Positions 51,620 through 61,959 are shown, counted from the stretch's first letter. The stretch: DNA of 64,000 nt from Azospirillum formosense (GCF_040500525.1 NZ_CP159403.1:1348001-1412000); one strand, 5' to 3'. Numbers and translations: made by a program. The notes: a model not told the origin generated them from the sequence alone.

Positions 51620-52735
51620 TTACGCACTCAACAACGGCCCCGTCCGCCGCAGCGTCGTCCCCGCCACCTTGGCGATCCGCTTGCCCGCCAGGGTAAAGCG
51701 GGTCGCGCTGTGGGCGTAGAGCACTCCCGCCGATTCGCTGCGCACCGGGGTCACCTCGCCGGTCAGCGGGTCGAGGATGTCGGCGACCACGGCGCCGGCC
51801 TCGACGCGGTCGCCCGCCTTGTGGTGGAAGACCACCACGCCGCCCACCGGGGCGGTCAGCGGTTCCGACGATTCCAGCGGGGTCGGTGCGCACAGCGGCT
51901 CCGGCAGGGCCGGCGGCTCGCCGGACAGGACTCCGACGTGGGTGAGGAAGCCGGCGATGGCCTGGGCGTCCGCTTCGCCCTGGGCGTGCTCCACGTCGGC
52001 CTGCCCGCGCAGTTCCACGGTCACGGAATGGCAGCCGAAGGGGATCGGGCGGTCGGGCCAGCGCTTGGCAAGCTCGTTCCAGGGGCGGCTGACCGCCTCG
52101 TCGAAGGGGTCGCCGCCGGATTCCTCGGCCAGGAAGACCGCCCGCGCGCCCAGCAGCCGCTGCAACGGGGCGAAGGCCTCCGCCGAGGGCGTCAGGGTGT
52201 AGAGGTGCATCACCGCTTCCAGGTCGCAATGCAGGTCCAGCACCCAATCGGCCTGGAGCGCCAGCTCCAGAAGACGGTGCTTCATGTGCTCCGTCTCGGT
52301 GCGCGGGGTGCGTTCGGCCAGGGCTTCGGCCAGGGCGGCGCGGATGGCGGTCTTGTTGGCCTCGCCGTCGTCGGTCAGCCGGTCGGCCACGCGCTCGGCC
52401 ACCGCCTCGGTCAGGTGGGGGTAGTCGCGGTTGAAGTTCTTGCCGTCGTCCTGGTCGAAGCGGCCCAGGTGATGGTCCATCAGCGACTGGCCCAGACCCA
52501 CCGGGTTGGCGACCGGGACGAGGATCACCTCCCCGGCGATCCGCCCCTCGGCCTCCAGAGCGGTCAGGATGCGGCGCAGCTTGTCGGCCACCAGCATCGC
52601 CGGGATCTCGTCGGCGTGCAGCGACGCCTGGATGTAGGCGCAGGGACGCGCGCCCGCCGTGCCGAAGCGCTGGACGGTCAGGGTCCGCCGGGTGCCGGGG
52701 GTGGCGGACGGGAGGTCGATGATGGCGCTGTGCAT
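51620..52735 (-). CDS. succinylglutamate desuccinylase/aspartoacylase family protein (AstE-like)
   Basis: A 371-residue M14-type zinc deacylase. The zinc ligands read from SLHADEIP (His, Glu near residue 40) and LDLHCD (His near 168), with NFNRDYP nearby. It resembles the AstE/aspartoacylase family, and a C-terminal barrel-like domain (GGVVVFHHKAGDRVEAG) extends it. It leads the arginine-degradation group. The true substrate could be N-succinylglutamate or another N-acylated amino acid. Confidence 0.9.
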   Translation of the reverse strand: MHSAIIDLPSATPGTRRTLTVQRFGTAGARPCAYIQASLHADEIPAMLVADKLRRILTALEAEGRIAGEVILVPVANPVGLGQSLMDHHLGRFDQDDGKNFNRDYPHLTEAVAERVADRLTDDGEANKTAIRAALAEALAERTPRTETEHMKHRLLELALQADWVLDLHCDLEAVMHLYTLTPSAEAFAPLQRLLGARAVFLAEESGGDPFDEAVSRPWNELAKRWPDRPIPFGCHSVTVELRGQADVEHAQGEADAQAIAGFLTHVGVLSGEPPALPEPLCAPTPLESSEPLTAPVGGVVVFHHKAGDRVEAGAVVADILDPLTGEVTPVRSESAGVLYAHSATRFTLAGKRIAKVAGTTLRRTGPLLSA

Positions 52736-52807
52736 GGCGGATCGCTGCCGGATAAATGAGAAGCCCGCCCCACCGTGGCGAAGGCCGGGGCGGGCCGCAA
52801 GCGCGTT

Positions 52808-54025
<1,218 letters not shown>

Positions 54026-54053
54026 GGCGTTCTCTCCGGGAGTTGTTTCTTCT

Positions 54054-55028
54054 TCAGACGGCTTGGCCGCCGATCTGCGACTGGGTGACGGCGGGGTCAA
54101 TGATGCGGCGCCCGAACAGGCTGGCCACCAGATCGACCAGCAGGAGGGCGCTCTTGCCCCGCTCGTCGAGGAAGGGGTTCAGCTCCACCACGTCCAGCGA
54201 GCCGACGACGCCCGCGTCGTGCAGCATCTCCATGATCAGGTGCGCCTCGCGGTAGGTCGCCCCGCCCAGCACCGCCGTGCCCACCGCGGGCGCGATGGCG
54301 GGGTCGAGGAAATCCACGTCCAGGCTGACGTGCAGATGGCCGCCGGCCTGCCGCACCCGCTCGATGATGCGGCGCATGTGGACGCCGACGCCGTGCTCGT
54401 CGATCAGCCGCATGTCCACCACGTCCACCCCGCGGGCGCGCAGCAGGCGCCGCTCGCCGGGATCGAGGGAGCGGATGCCGAAGAGGTGGACGTGCGCCGG
54501 GTTCACGGTGGCGCGCTGCTCCGGCGGGAAGACCTCGTCGAAGCCGTCCTCCCCGCACAGCAGGGCCACCGGCATCCCGTGCATGTTGCCGGACGGCGAG
54601 GTGTGGGGGGTGTTGAAGTCGCCGTGGGCGTCCAGCCACAGCACGAACAGCGGCTTGCCGGCCTCCCGGCAATGGCGGGCCACCCCGGTAACCGAGCCCA
54701 TGGACAGGCTGTGGTCGCCACCCAGGAACACCGGCACGCCGCCGCCCCGCATCATGGCGTAGGAGCGGTCGGCCAGCGCCCGCGACCAGGCGGTGATCTC
54801 CGCCAGACGGACCGTGGCGGCGTCGCCCGCGCACCACGGATCGGGCGTCAGGTCACCGAGGTCGCGCACCTCGTGCCCCAGTTCGCGCAGGGCGCGGACC
54901 AGCCCCGCCGTGCGCAGCGCCGCCGGTCCCATCAGGGCGCCGGGATGGCCGGCCCCCGCCTCGATGGGAACGCCGATGATCTCCACGAAGCGCGGATCGT
55001 CCCGATCCTCCGACGCCTGCGACGCCAT
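54054..55028 (-). CDS. rocF: arginase
   Basis: Hydrolyses arginine to ornithine and urea. The 324-residue protein has the Mn-ligand motifs GGDHS (D105, H106), DAHGDFNTP (D133, H135, D137) and DVDFLDP. It precedes rocD on the same strand with a 28-base gap, so the two catalyse consecutive steps. A divergent Lrp/AsnC regulator lies upstream. Confidence 0.95.
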   Translation of the reverse strand: MASQASEDRDDPRFVEIIGVPIEAGAGHPGALMGPAALRTAGLVRALRELGHEVRDLGDLTPDPWCAGDAATVRLAEITAWSRALADRSYAMMRGGGVPVFLGGDHSLSMGSVTGVARHCREAGKPLFVLWLDAHGDFNTPHTSPSGNMHGMPVALLCGEDGFDEVFPPEQRATVNPAHVHLFGIRSLDPGERRLLRARGVDVVDMRLIDEHGVGVHMRRIIERVRQAGGHLHVSLDVDFLDPAIAPAVGTAVLGGATYREAHLIMEMLHDAGVVGSLDVVELNPFLDERGKSALLLVDLVASLFGRRIIDPAVTQSQIGGQAV

Positions 55029-55123
55029 GCCGTCCCTCTCCCTGTGCGATCGTGCCTCCCATGACTATCGGGGGCGGCGCGGGCGGCAGAAAGACGGAAA
55101 AGTGCCAAGGAACGGCGGCGTTT

Positions 55124-55152
55124 TTGACAGTTTGACAAGCCCGATTTATCAT
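55124..55152 (+). promoter_or_regulatory. strong promoter of the Lrp/AsnC gene, probably leaderless
   Basis: TTGACA and TATCAT are separated by exactly 17 bases, an almost perfect sigma-70 promoter. The ATG at 55159 begins 7 bases after the -10, so the transcript should start at or next to the start codon. A repeat TTTGACA-G-TTTGACA (55123-55137) may be the regulator site. Confidence 0.75.
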
Positions 55153-55158
55153 TCCGGC

Positions 55159-55587
55159 ATGGACGACCTGGATCACCGCCTGCTGGGCCTGCTGCGCGCC
55201 GACGCGCGCCAGCCCGTCGCCGGCCTCGCAGCCGCGCTGAAGGTGTCGCGCGCGACCGTGCGCGCCCGCATCGACCGTCTGGTCGAGAGCGGGGTCATCG
55301 CCGGCTTCACGGTTCTGCTGCGCAAGGACCTGCGGCCCGCCATGGTCCGGGCCATCACGATGATCGAGGTGGAGGGCCGCGCCGCCGAAACGGTCATCGC
55401 CCGCCTGCACGGCTTTCCGGAGGTGCGGACCGTCTACACCACCAACGGGCGCTGGGACGTCGTCGCTGAAATCGAAACGGAGTCGCTGGAGGCCTTCGAC
55501 GACACGCTGCGCCGCGTCCGGCAGATCGCCGGCATCGCCTCCACCGAGACCAGCATCCTGCTCTCCGCCCGCAAGGCGGTGCTGTAG
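55159..55587 (+). CDS. Lrp/AsnC-family regulator of arginine catabolism
   Basis: A 142-residue regulator with the helix-turn-helix (LLRADARQPVAGLAAALKVSRATVRARIDRLVESGVIAG) and the RAM ligand-binding domain. It is divergent from arginase. Related ArgR-type Lrp proteins activate rocF/rocD with arginine or ornithine. The effector is inferred from context. Confidence 0.9.
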   Translation: MDDLDHRLLGLLRADARQPVAGLAAALKVSRATVRARIDRLVESGVIAGFTVLLRKDLRPAMVRAITMIEVEGRAAETVIARLHGFPEVRTVYTTNGRWDVVAEIETESLEAFDDTLRRVRQIAGIASTETSILLSARKAVL

Positions 55588-55603
55588 CCTACCCGCCGGG
55601 AGA

Positions 55604-56692
55604 TCAGCCCCCCAGGCCGGCCAGCACGCCGCCCAGGAGCGGTTGGCCGAACAGCGCGCCCAACGCGAAGCCGACAATCAGCCCCACCGCCGCCGCGACC
55701 AGCGCCAGGCCGCTGCCGCCACCCTTCGGCGCATCCGCTCCCGCGCCGCGCCCGTTGTTGCCGCCCGTGGACTCGTCGCCCTCGTCCGGCGCCGCCGCGC
55801 GGCGGGCGCTGTAGGAGGCGTCGGTGTCGGCGTGCCACGCGCGGATGCGGTCCTGCGCCGGCTTCAGCTGCTCGTCGGTCGGGGAGGAGCCGCGGCCATG
55901 GACGATCTCCCAGCCCAGCGCCAGGAAGCGCGTGGTCGTCCGCCCCTCCGGGCTGAAGATCGCGGCGGGCATCCGGCGGTAGGTCGCCTTCACCACGTCC
56001 ACGTCGTAGGGCACCGCCGTGCGGAACATCAGCTCCGGGAACTCGGAGCGCAGCAGGGTCAGCGATTCGCGCCCGACCTCATCGTTGGTGATCGACAGCA
56101 TCAGGATGCCGGCCACCGACAGGTTGGGGTTCATGCCCTTCTGGATGTGCTCGACCACCGACAGGGTGCGCTTCAGCCCGTCCAGCGCGTAGCGCCCCGG
56201 AAAGACCGGAAGCACCAGCCGGTCCGACGCCGCCAGCGCGCCCGCCGCCAGATGGCCGAGCGCCGGCGGGCAGTCGATCACCACGTAGTCCGGCGGGTTG
56301 CGCGAAAAGTGCAGCGCCTTGCGCAGGCCGCGCTGCGAGCCGCCGCGGGCGTCCAGCGCGTGCTCCAGCGAGTAGAGCTTGCGCGCCCCGACGATCATCG
56401 ACAGCCCGTCGAAGCTGGTCGGGGTGATGGCGTCCTCGACGAAGGTGTCCTGGCTCAGCAGGTCGTTGATGCCGACGCGCGCCTTCTCCCGCAGCAGGAA
56501 ATTGCTGGTGGCGCTGCTCTGCGGATCGAAGTCGATCAGGACGACGCTCTTGCCCAGCGCGGCCAGCGCGAGTGCGAGGTTCACCGAGGTGGTCGTCTTG
56601 CCGACGCCGCCCTTCTGGTTGTACACCGCCAGGATGGTCGGCTGCCGCGTCTCCGGCGCGTCGAAGACGTCTTCGTGGCTGGTCATGTCCAT
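55604..56692 (-). CDS. ParA-family ATPase with hydrophobic C-terminal tail
   Basis: A 362-residue MinD/ParA-like ATPase. The deviant Walker A is KGGVGKTTT (K27-T34), Walker B region VVIDCPPALG, and switch segment LIDFDPQSSATSN. The last 40 residues form an Ala/Gly-rich hydrophobic segment (GLALVAAAVGLIVGFALGALFG) after a disordered Gly/Asn linker, which would anchor the protein in the membrane or pack as a glycine zipper. Standard ParA proteins lack it. There is no parB next to it. Its neighbour is the glycosyltransferase locus. Confidence 0.9.
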   Translation of the reverse strand: MDMTSHEDVFDAPETRQPTILAVYNQKGGVGKTTTSVNLALALAALGKSVVLIDFDPQSSATSNFLLREKARVGINDLLSQDTFVEDAITPTSFDGLSMIVGARKLYSLEHALDARGGSQRGLRKALHFSRNPPDYVVIDCPPALGHLAAGALAASDRLVLPVFPGRYALDGLKRTLSVVEHIQKGMNPNLSVAGILMLSITNDEVGRESLTLLRSEFPELMFRTAVPYDVDVVKATYRRMPAAIFSPEGRTTTRFLALGWEIVHGRGSSPTDEQLKPAQDRIRAWHADTDASYSARRAAAPDEGDESTGGNNGRGAGADAPKGGGSGLALVAAAVGLIVGFALGALFGQPLLGGVLAGLGG

Positions 56693-56819
56693 TCCGCTTC
56701 GTCGTTTTCGCGGGTGTTCGTCCTGCGGGCCAAGAGCCGCCGAAAGCGGCGCACTATAGCCAAGCGGGCGGGCCGATGTCTTCCCGCAGATGCGCCGCCG
56801 CCCCTTAAAGGTAACAGGT

Positions 56820-57605
56820 TCAGCGTGCCTTGAAGGCGGCCAGCTGGCCGGGAAGCGGCGCCATGGTCAGGCGGACGCGCACGATCTCCCACCGCCCGGC
56901 GGCGTCGGGATGGATGCCGTCGCAGGGGCGGCGGTCGAGAATCTCGAAGGACAGGCTGGACAGGCCGTCCTCCTCCGGGATCGTCCCGCCGGCCCAGTTG
57001 GCCTGGAAGACGCGCTTGTTGACCCGCGAGATGGGCGACGCCGAGGCGTCGGGATTGAAGCCCTCGTTGTCGTGGTCCAGCGGCTCGAACCGGCCGGGCC
57101 GCCGCGCGGTGGGGATGCGGCGGGAACGGATGCGCAGCGACAGGTCGAAATCCTCGTAGCCCCAGCCCCAATAGGCGTTGGAATAGCCGTCGATCCGCCG
57201 GAACACGTCGTTGGGCATCAGCAGGACGCCCCCCATCGTGCTCTCCAGGTCGGTGGTCACCGTCTGGTCCGAGCGGCCGGGCGCCACCGGCCGCTGCTCC
57301 GCCCCGAAGGACAGGATGGGGGTCGGCCGGTCCACCCAGGAGTAATCGGCGTCGATGGGCAGATAGTCGATGTCGTGCAGGCAGGTGTAACCGCTCTCCG
57401 CCTCGCCCAGAAGGAAGCCGACATTCTTGACGGCGCCCCGGTTGAAGGGCAGCCCGGCCTCCTGCTCGACGATGGTGACTCGGTAGTCGATGGGATCGGC
57501 GAGCGTTGCGAAGTAAGCGCCGACCCGCGGCACGAAGTCCCGCAGATGGGCCGCGCGGTCGCGGTAGGGCACGACGATGTGAAGCCGCCGGTCCGTGGTC
57601 GTCAT
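56820..57605 (-). CDS. beta-1,4-galactosyltransferase-like protein (GT7 family)
   Basis: A 261-residue protein. It has the GT7 motifs: HIVVPYRDRAAHL at the start, FNRGAVKNVGFL, HDIDYLPID (the DxD site, D-I-D), GGVLLMPNDVF and WGWGYEDFDLSLRI. These fit the galactosyltransferase family that makes Gal-beta-1,4-GlcNAc in animals and some bacteria. The ATG overlaps the stop of the TPR gene (ATGA). The sugar specificity is unproven; the last motif has EDFD instead of the usual EDDD. Confidence 0.88.
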   Translation of the reverse strand: MTTTDRRLHIVVPYRDRAAHLRDFVPRVGAYFATLADPIDYRVTIVEQEAGLPFNRGAVKNVGFLLGEAESGYTCLHDIDYLPIDADYSWVDRPTPILSFGAEQRPVAPGRSDQTVTTDLESTMGGVLLMPNDVFRRIDGYSNAYWGWGYEDFDLSLRIRSRRIPTARRPGRFEPLDHDNEGFNPDASASPISRVNKRVFQANWAGGTIPEEDGLSSLSFEILDRRPCDGIHPDAAGRWEIVRVRLTMAPLPGQLAAFKAR

Positions 57606-60088
57606 CGCGCGTCTCCTGCCGGTGCGAAGCATTGCCAGATCGCCCGGTAGGCGTCCTCCAGATCGCGGGCGAAGCGGTCGCCGTCGAACAGCGGGCTGGC
57701 CGTCCGCGCCGCCGCCAGCCGCGCCTTCAGCCCGGCCAGCCGCTGCGGATCGCGGGCAAGGTCGAGGGCCAGCGCCTCGTAGGCCTCCAGCGAGTCGGTG
57801 ATCAGCTCCGGCAGCCCCACCGTGTCGAGCAGGCTGGCCGCCACCCGCCCGGCGAAGGTCGCCCCGCGGCAGGTCACCACCGGAAGCCCGGTCCACAGCG
57901 CGTCGCTGGCCGTGGTGTGGGCGTTGTAGGGCAGCGTGTCGAGGAACAGGTCGGCCAGCCGGTGCCGCGCCAGATGCTCCGCCAGCGGGCGCGGCGGCGC
58001 GAAGACGAGGCGTTCCGGCGCCACCCCGCGGGCCGCCGCCTCGCGCCGCAGGTTGCCGGCCACCAGCGGATTGCCGGCGTAGAGCCACAGCACGCTCCCC
58101 GGCACGGCGCGCAGCAGGCGCGCCCAGACGTCGAACAGCGCGGGCGTCAGCTTGTAGGGGCTGTTGAAGCAGCAGAAGACGACGCCGTCCTCCGGCAGGC
58201 CGCAATCGGCGCGCGACGGGGTGCGCTCCGCGATGGCCCTGTGGCGGTCGTTGGGCTGGTAGCAATGGGGGAGCCGCACCACCGCCTCGCTGTAGAAGCC
58301 CTCCTCGCCCGGCGGGATGGTCACCGCGTCGGCCAGGATCACGTCGATGAAATCCGCCCCCATGGTGCCGGGATAGCCCAGCCAGTTCACCTGAACCGGG
58401 GCGGGCCGCGCCGCCGGGATCGCCGTGCGGGCGAAGGCCGTGTAGCCCTTCAGGTCCACCAGGATGTCGATGCCGTCGGCGGCGATGGTCCGCGCGGCGT
58501 CGAGGTCGGAGCGGTGGCGCAGGTCCACGAAGCGCTCCACCGCGGCGGTCAGGCGGCGGCGCATCGGGCTGCCGTCGTCGATGCCGGTGGAATAGGCGGT
58601 GACGGCGAAGCGGGTCCGATCGTGCCGCTCCAGAAGCTCCGCCATCAGATAGGCCGTGGCGTGCTCGTGGAAGTCGGCGGAGAGATAGCCGATGCGCAGG
58701 CGTCCGTCACCGGCCACGGCCGTCCGCGCCACCGCGGGGATTCCTTGCGCCTTCTGCCGCGCCCAGCGCTCCGCCGCCGCCCGGTGGTCCGCAGGGGTCG
58801 CGTCCACCGCCAGCAGGCCGAAGGGCGGCACGCCCAGCGCCCCGGCGCGCATCCGCCCGATCAGGTCGCGTTCCAGCGCCGGCAGGTCGCGCCAGTCGCA
58901 GGCGTGCCTCTGCTGCTGCACCAGCTGCGCCAGCGCCGGGTTGTAGGCGGGGGCGAGCCGGCGGACGCGGCGGAGGGCCTCGATGGACGGCGCGATGCGG
59001 TCGGCCAAGGTCGCCGCGGCGGCCAGATCCTCCCACCCCGCCGGATCGCCGGGGTCGAGCGCCACCGCCCGGCGCAGCGCGTCGAGCGCGGCGTCCGGCC
59101 GCAAGGCGGCGGTCAGCGTCTGGCCGAGAACCCGCCACGCCGCGCCATGCTCCGGATGCCGCCCGATCGCGCCGTGCAGCACCCCCTGGGCGCCCGCCGT
59201 GTCGTGCAGGCCAAGCAGTTCCACCGCCAGATCGACCGCCGCCGCCGCGGAATCGGGCTGGAGCCCGAGAACAGCCCGGTATTCGCTTACCGCCGCCTCC
59301 CGCCGCCCGGCGGCGGCCAGAGCGTTGGCGAGGTTGTGGCGCAGGGCGGGATCGTCCGGCGCCAGCCGCACCGCCACCGTGTTCGCGGACACCGCGTCGG
59401 GCCAGCGGCCGGCCGCGTGGGCGGCGTTGCCCAGCAGCATCCAGCCATGCCGGTCCGCCGGGTTCAGCGCCGCCATGCGTCCGCCGATCCGCCACGCCTC
59501 GTCCGAACGCCCGGACGCCAACAGGAGGCCGCCGAGATTGTTCAGGGACACCGCGTGCTCCGGGTTGCGCGACAGCGCCGCCCGGTAGGCGGCCTCGGCC
59601 TCGCCGATCCGGCCCAGCCCTTCGAGCGCGACCGCCAGATTCTTCCAGGTGCCGGCGTCCTCCGGCCGGTGGCGCAGGGCCTCGCGGTAGGCGGCTTCGG
59701 CCTCGCCGACGCGGCCTTGCTCCTGAAGCGCCACGCCGAGGTTGTTCCACACCGCGCCGACGCCGGGACAGGCGGCCAGGACGGTGCGGTAGTGCGGCTC
59801 GGCCTCCGCCGGGCGCCCCTGGGCGTGGAGGGACAGAGCCACCCCGTGATGAGCGTCGAGGGAGTCGGGCGCCAGTTTCAGCGCCGCGGCGTAGACCGCC
59901 CCCGCCGGCCCCCATTGCGACAGCCCCGCCAGCAGGCTGCCGAAATCAAGATAGACGTCCACGTCCTTGCGCAGCGCCAGCGCCTGCTGGAACAGCGCCA
60001 CGGCGTCCCGCACGCGGCCCTCGCGCTGGGCGGCGACGGCCTGCCGGTGCAGGGCGGCGGCCCGTTCGGCGGTTTCGGGAAGATCCAT
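57602..60088 (-). CDS. TPR-containing GT41 (SPINDLY/OGT-like) glycosyltransferase
   Basis: An 828-residue fusion of TPR repeats (first 400 residues, for example VWNNLGVALQEQGRVGEAEAAY) and the GT41 domain (LRIGYLSADFHEHATAYLMAE, VDLKGYTAFARTAI, NWLGYPGTMGADFIDVILAD, FNSPYKLTPALFDVW, DTLPYNAHTTASDALWTGLPVVTCRG). It closely resembles the gene at 14635 but is not identical. It probably O-glycosylates a protein; the target is unknown. It overlaps the GT7 gene by 4 bases. Confidence 0.93.
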   Translation of the reverse strand: MDLPETAERAAALHRQAVAAQREGRVRDAVALFQQALALRKDVDVYLDFGSLLAGLSQWGPAGAVYAAALKLAPDSLDAHHGVALSLHAQGRPAEAEPHYRTVLAACPGVGAVWNNLGVALQEQGRVGEAEAAYREALRHRPEDAGTWKNLAVALEGLGRIGEAEAAYRAALSRNPEHAVSLNNLGGLLLASGRSDEAWRIGGRMAALNPADRHGWMLLGNAAHAAGRWPDAVSANTVAVRLAPDDPALRHNLANALAAAGRREAAVSEYRAVLGLQPDSAAAAVDLAVELLGLHDTAGAQGVLHGAIGRHPEHGAAWRVLGQTLTAALRPDAALDALRRAVALDPGDPAGWEDLAAAATLADRIAPSIEALRRVRRLAPAYNPALAQLVQQQRHACDWRDLPALERDLIGRMRAGALGVPPFGLLAVDATPADHRAAAERWARQKAQGIPAVARTAVAGDGRLRIGYLSADFHEHATAYLMAELLERHDRTRFAVTAYSTGIDDGSPMRRRLTAAVERFVDLRHRSDLDAARTIAADGIDILVDLKGYTAFARTAIPAARPAPVQVNWLGYPGTMGADFIDVILADAVTIPPGEEGFYSEAVVRLPHCYQPNDRHRAIAERTPSRADCGLPEDGVVFCCFNSPYKLTPALFDVWARLLRAVPGSVLWLYAGNPLVAGNLRREAAARGVAPERLVFAPPRPLAEHLARHRLADLFLDTLPYNAHTTASDALWTGLPVVTCRGATFAGRVAASLLDTVGLPELITDSLEAYEALALDLARDPQRLAGLKARLAAARTASPLFDGDRFARDLEDAYRAIWQCFAPAGDAR

Positions 60089-60097
60089 CCGTCCCCC

Positions 60098-60820
60098 TCA
60101 GTCCCGCTGGCGGGTGTGCAGCAGGATGCGCGGAATCGCCGCCGGGCGGCGGTCGTCGCCCCATTGCGAGATGTCGGGGATCGTGCTCACCCCGCGGCGG
60201 CGGGCGAGCAGGCTGAGGATGCTCTGGTCGTGGCGGTGGTCGCGGAATTCCGGGTAGTTCGGCTTGCCGCACTCGTTCGGCGCGTCGGTGAGGATGCGCT
60301 CGTCCTGGGCGAAGCGCAGCCATTCGGAGACGAAGGCGATGGTCTCCGGCGTCCGTTCGCAGACGATGAAACTCGCCAGGATCTGGGTGGCGTCGGTGTA
60401 TTCGGCGCGGTCCAGCCGCATGAAATGGAAGCAGTCGCGCTTGGTCCAGCCGCGGTTCTTGAACTCGTCCTGCAGCGTGAACAGCAGGATGGGCAGGTCG
60501 CGCCGTTCCCGGCACAGGTCGATCACCGGGTCGGCGCGGTGCACGAAATGGGCGCCGCTGTCGCAGTAGAACAGCACGTCGCCGTCCTTCAGATGGTCGC
60601 GCAGCAGGGTCCAGATGGCCCAGGGCTTCCACAGCCAGTAGCCCGCGCCGCGCGGCTGGTCGAGGATGAAGCGGTTGCGCTCCACGAAGGCCGGATCGAT
60701 GTGGCTTCGCCCCAGCATGGCCACGGAGTCGAAGCCGCCGACCTCCAGCCCGCTGCGCGCGTTGCGCTGCTGCGCCGCCAGAAAGGCCCCGTCCGCGTAA
60801 TTCAGCAACACCCGCGCCAT
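60098..60820 (-). CDS. putative glycosyltransferase with GYWxWKP motif
   Basis: A 240-residue protein of a family that often occurs in capsule and surface-glycan loci. It has RGAGYWLWKPWAIW and DGDVLFYCDSGAHF, in which the D-x-G could bind the donor metal. I do not recognise a defined GT class. It starts with the strong ribosome site GGGGAGGGG before ATG 60820, and lies 9 bases upstream of the TPR-GT41 gene. Confidence 0.78.
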   Translation of the reverse strand: MARVLLNYADGAFLAAQQRNARSGLEVGGFDSVAMLGRSHIDPAFVERNRFILDQPRGAGYWLWKPWAIWTLLRDHLKDGDVLFYCDSGAHFVHRADPVIDLCRERRDLPILLFTLQDEFKNRGWTKRDCFHFMRLDRAEYTDATQILASFIVCERTPETIAFVSEWLRFAQDERILTDAPNECGKPNYPEFRDHRHDQSILSLLARRRGVSTIPDISQWGDDRRPAAIPRILLHTRQRD

Positions 60821-60843
60821 CGCTTCCCCTCCCCTTCCGGCCC

Positions 60844-61821
60844 TTACAGCCGGCTCTCGATCCAGTCGGCGAGGCGGTAGGCGTCGAAATGGAACTCCTC
60901 CGTCCCCAGGAAGGGCGCCACGGCGCGGTGGGCGCAATAGGCGTCGTAATCGTCATCCACCGCCAGGATGTGCTCCACCGCCTCCTCGTCCGAGGCGAAG
61001 CGCGACACGTCGATGAAGCTGCCGGCCGCCACCTCGCGCTCCACATCCGGGTCACCCCAATAGAGCGGCACCGCCCCGGCCTGGAAGACGTCCAGGATCT
61101 TTTCGGTCAGATAACCGGGGTGGCTGGCGTTCTCGAAGGCGAAGGCGAAGCGGTAGCGTTCGAAGACGCGGATCTTCGACAGCCAGCCCATCCTGACGAC
61201 GCTGCCGGTGTTGTTCAGGTGCCAGCCCACCGAATCGACGCGCCGCCGCCCGTCGAGCGCCGGGAAGAAGCGGTTGCGGCGCTCCCCGTTCGGGTTCTTG
61301 TAGAGGAAGGCGCAGAAGCCGCGCTCCGCGAAGGCGGCCCGCGTCGGCGGCGCCGGCGGCAGCACGGGGGAGCAGAAATGCGGCACCGCCCCCTCCCGCA
61401 TGTGCTCGTAGGCGTGCATGACGTAGAGCGGCAGCCGGTAATGGCGCGGGTCATCGATGCGGTCGAAGGACACCGCCATGTCGAAACCGTCCAGCGGCGG
61501 ACGGACGTTCTCCCCGGTGAAGAACAGGGTGCGGCGGCTGCGCGCCTCGCGATGCCGCCCGCCGAAGACCGACACGATGGCGAGGTCGCTGTCGTCCTCG
61601 ACCACCGACAGGTCGAAGCGGCTGGACAGGATCTCGATGAAGAAGTTCGTGCCCTTGTCGAACTCCGGCCAGAAGTCGTGGAAGGCCAGCTTCAGCCGCG
61701 GCTTGCCGCCACGACGCCCGCGGTACGGGCCGTGAAGCAGGAAACGGTCGAGCCGCTCCGGGTCGCCGCCGGGTTGAGCGAGGAAGTCCTCAAGAAACGC
61801 GCTTGTCCGCTGATCGAGCAT
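60844..61821 (-). CDS. alpha-1,3-fucosyltransferase-like protein (GT10 family)
   Basis: A 325-residue protein. The GT10 signature AFAFENASHPGYLTEKILD followed by AGAVPLYWGDPDVE is complete, as in alpha-1,3-fucosyltransferases of bacteria and eukaryotes. It would add fucose from GDP-fucose. Start ATG 61821 with a weak ribosome site. It is the first gene of the locus, 23 bases upstream of the GYWxWKP gene. Confidence 0.9.
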   Translation of the reverse strand: MLDQRTSAFLEDFLAQPGGDPERLDRFLLHGPYRGRRGGKPRLKLAFHDFWPEFDKGTNFFIEILSSRFDLSVVEDDSDLAIVSVFGGRHREARSRRTLFFTGENVRPPLDGFDMAVSFDRIDDPRHYRLPLYVMHAYEHMREGAVPHFCSPVLPPAPPTRAAFAERGFCAFLYKNPNGERRNRFFPALDGRRRVDSVGWHLNNTGSVVRMGWLSKIRVFERYRFAFAFENASHPGYLTEKILDVFQAGAVPLYWGDPDVEREVAAGSFIDVSRFASDEEAVEHILAVDDDYDAYCAHRAVAPFLGTEEFHFDAYRLADWIESRL

Positions 61822-61930
61822 CCCGCCATCCGCGCCGGATCGTTGCGCGACGCACGATACGGTCGCCGCGGCGCGAACGCCACCGCCTTCTGTGTTCCTC
61901 CACCGGAGCGGACAGAACCGTCCGGACAAC

Positions 61931-61959
61931 AAAAAACGCCCCGCGGATGACGGAGCGTT
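61931..61959 (-). terminator. rho-independent terminator of tRNA-Phe
   Basis: On the minus strand AACGCTCCG pairs with CGGGGCGTT (one G-T) around a 7-base loop and a T6 tract follows. It lies 33 bases downstream of the tRNA 3' end. Confidence 0.85.

Noticed and set aside
57506..60880. 1124-codon plus-strand frame opposite the TPR-GT41 gene
   Set aside because: Very Arg/Gly/Ala-rich and without any domain, while the minus strand has TPR repeats and the GT41 motifs.
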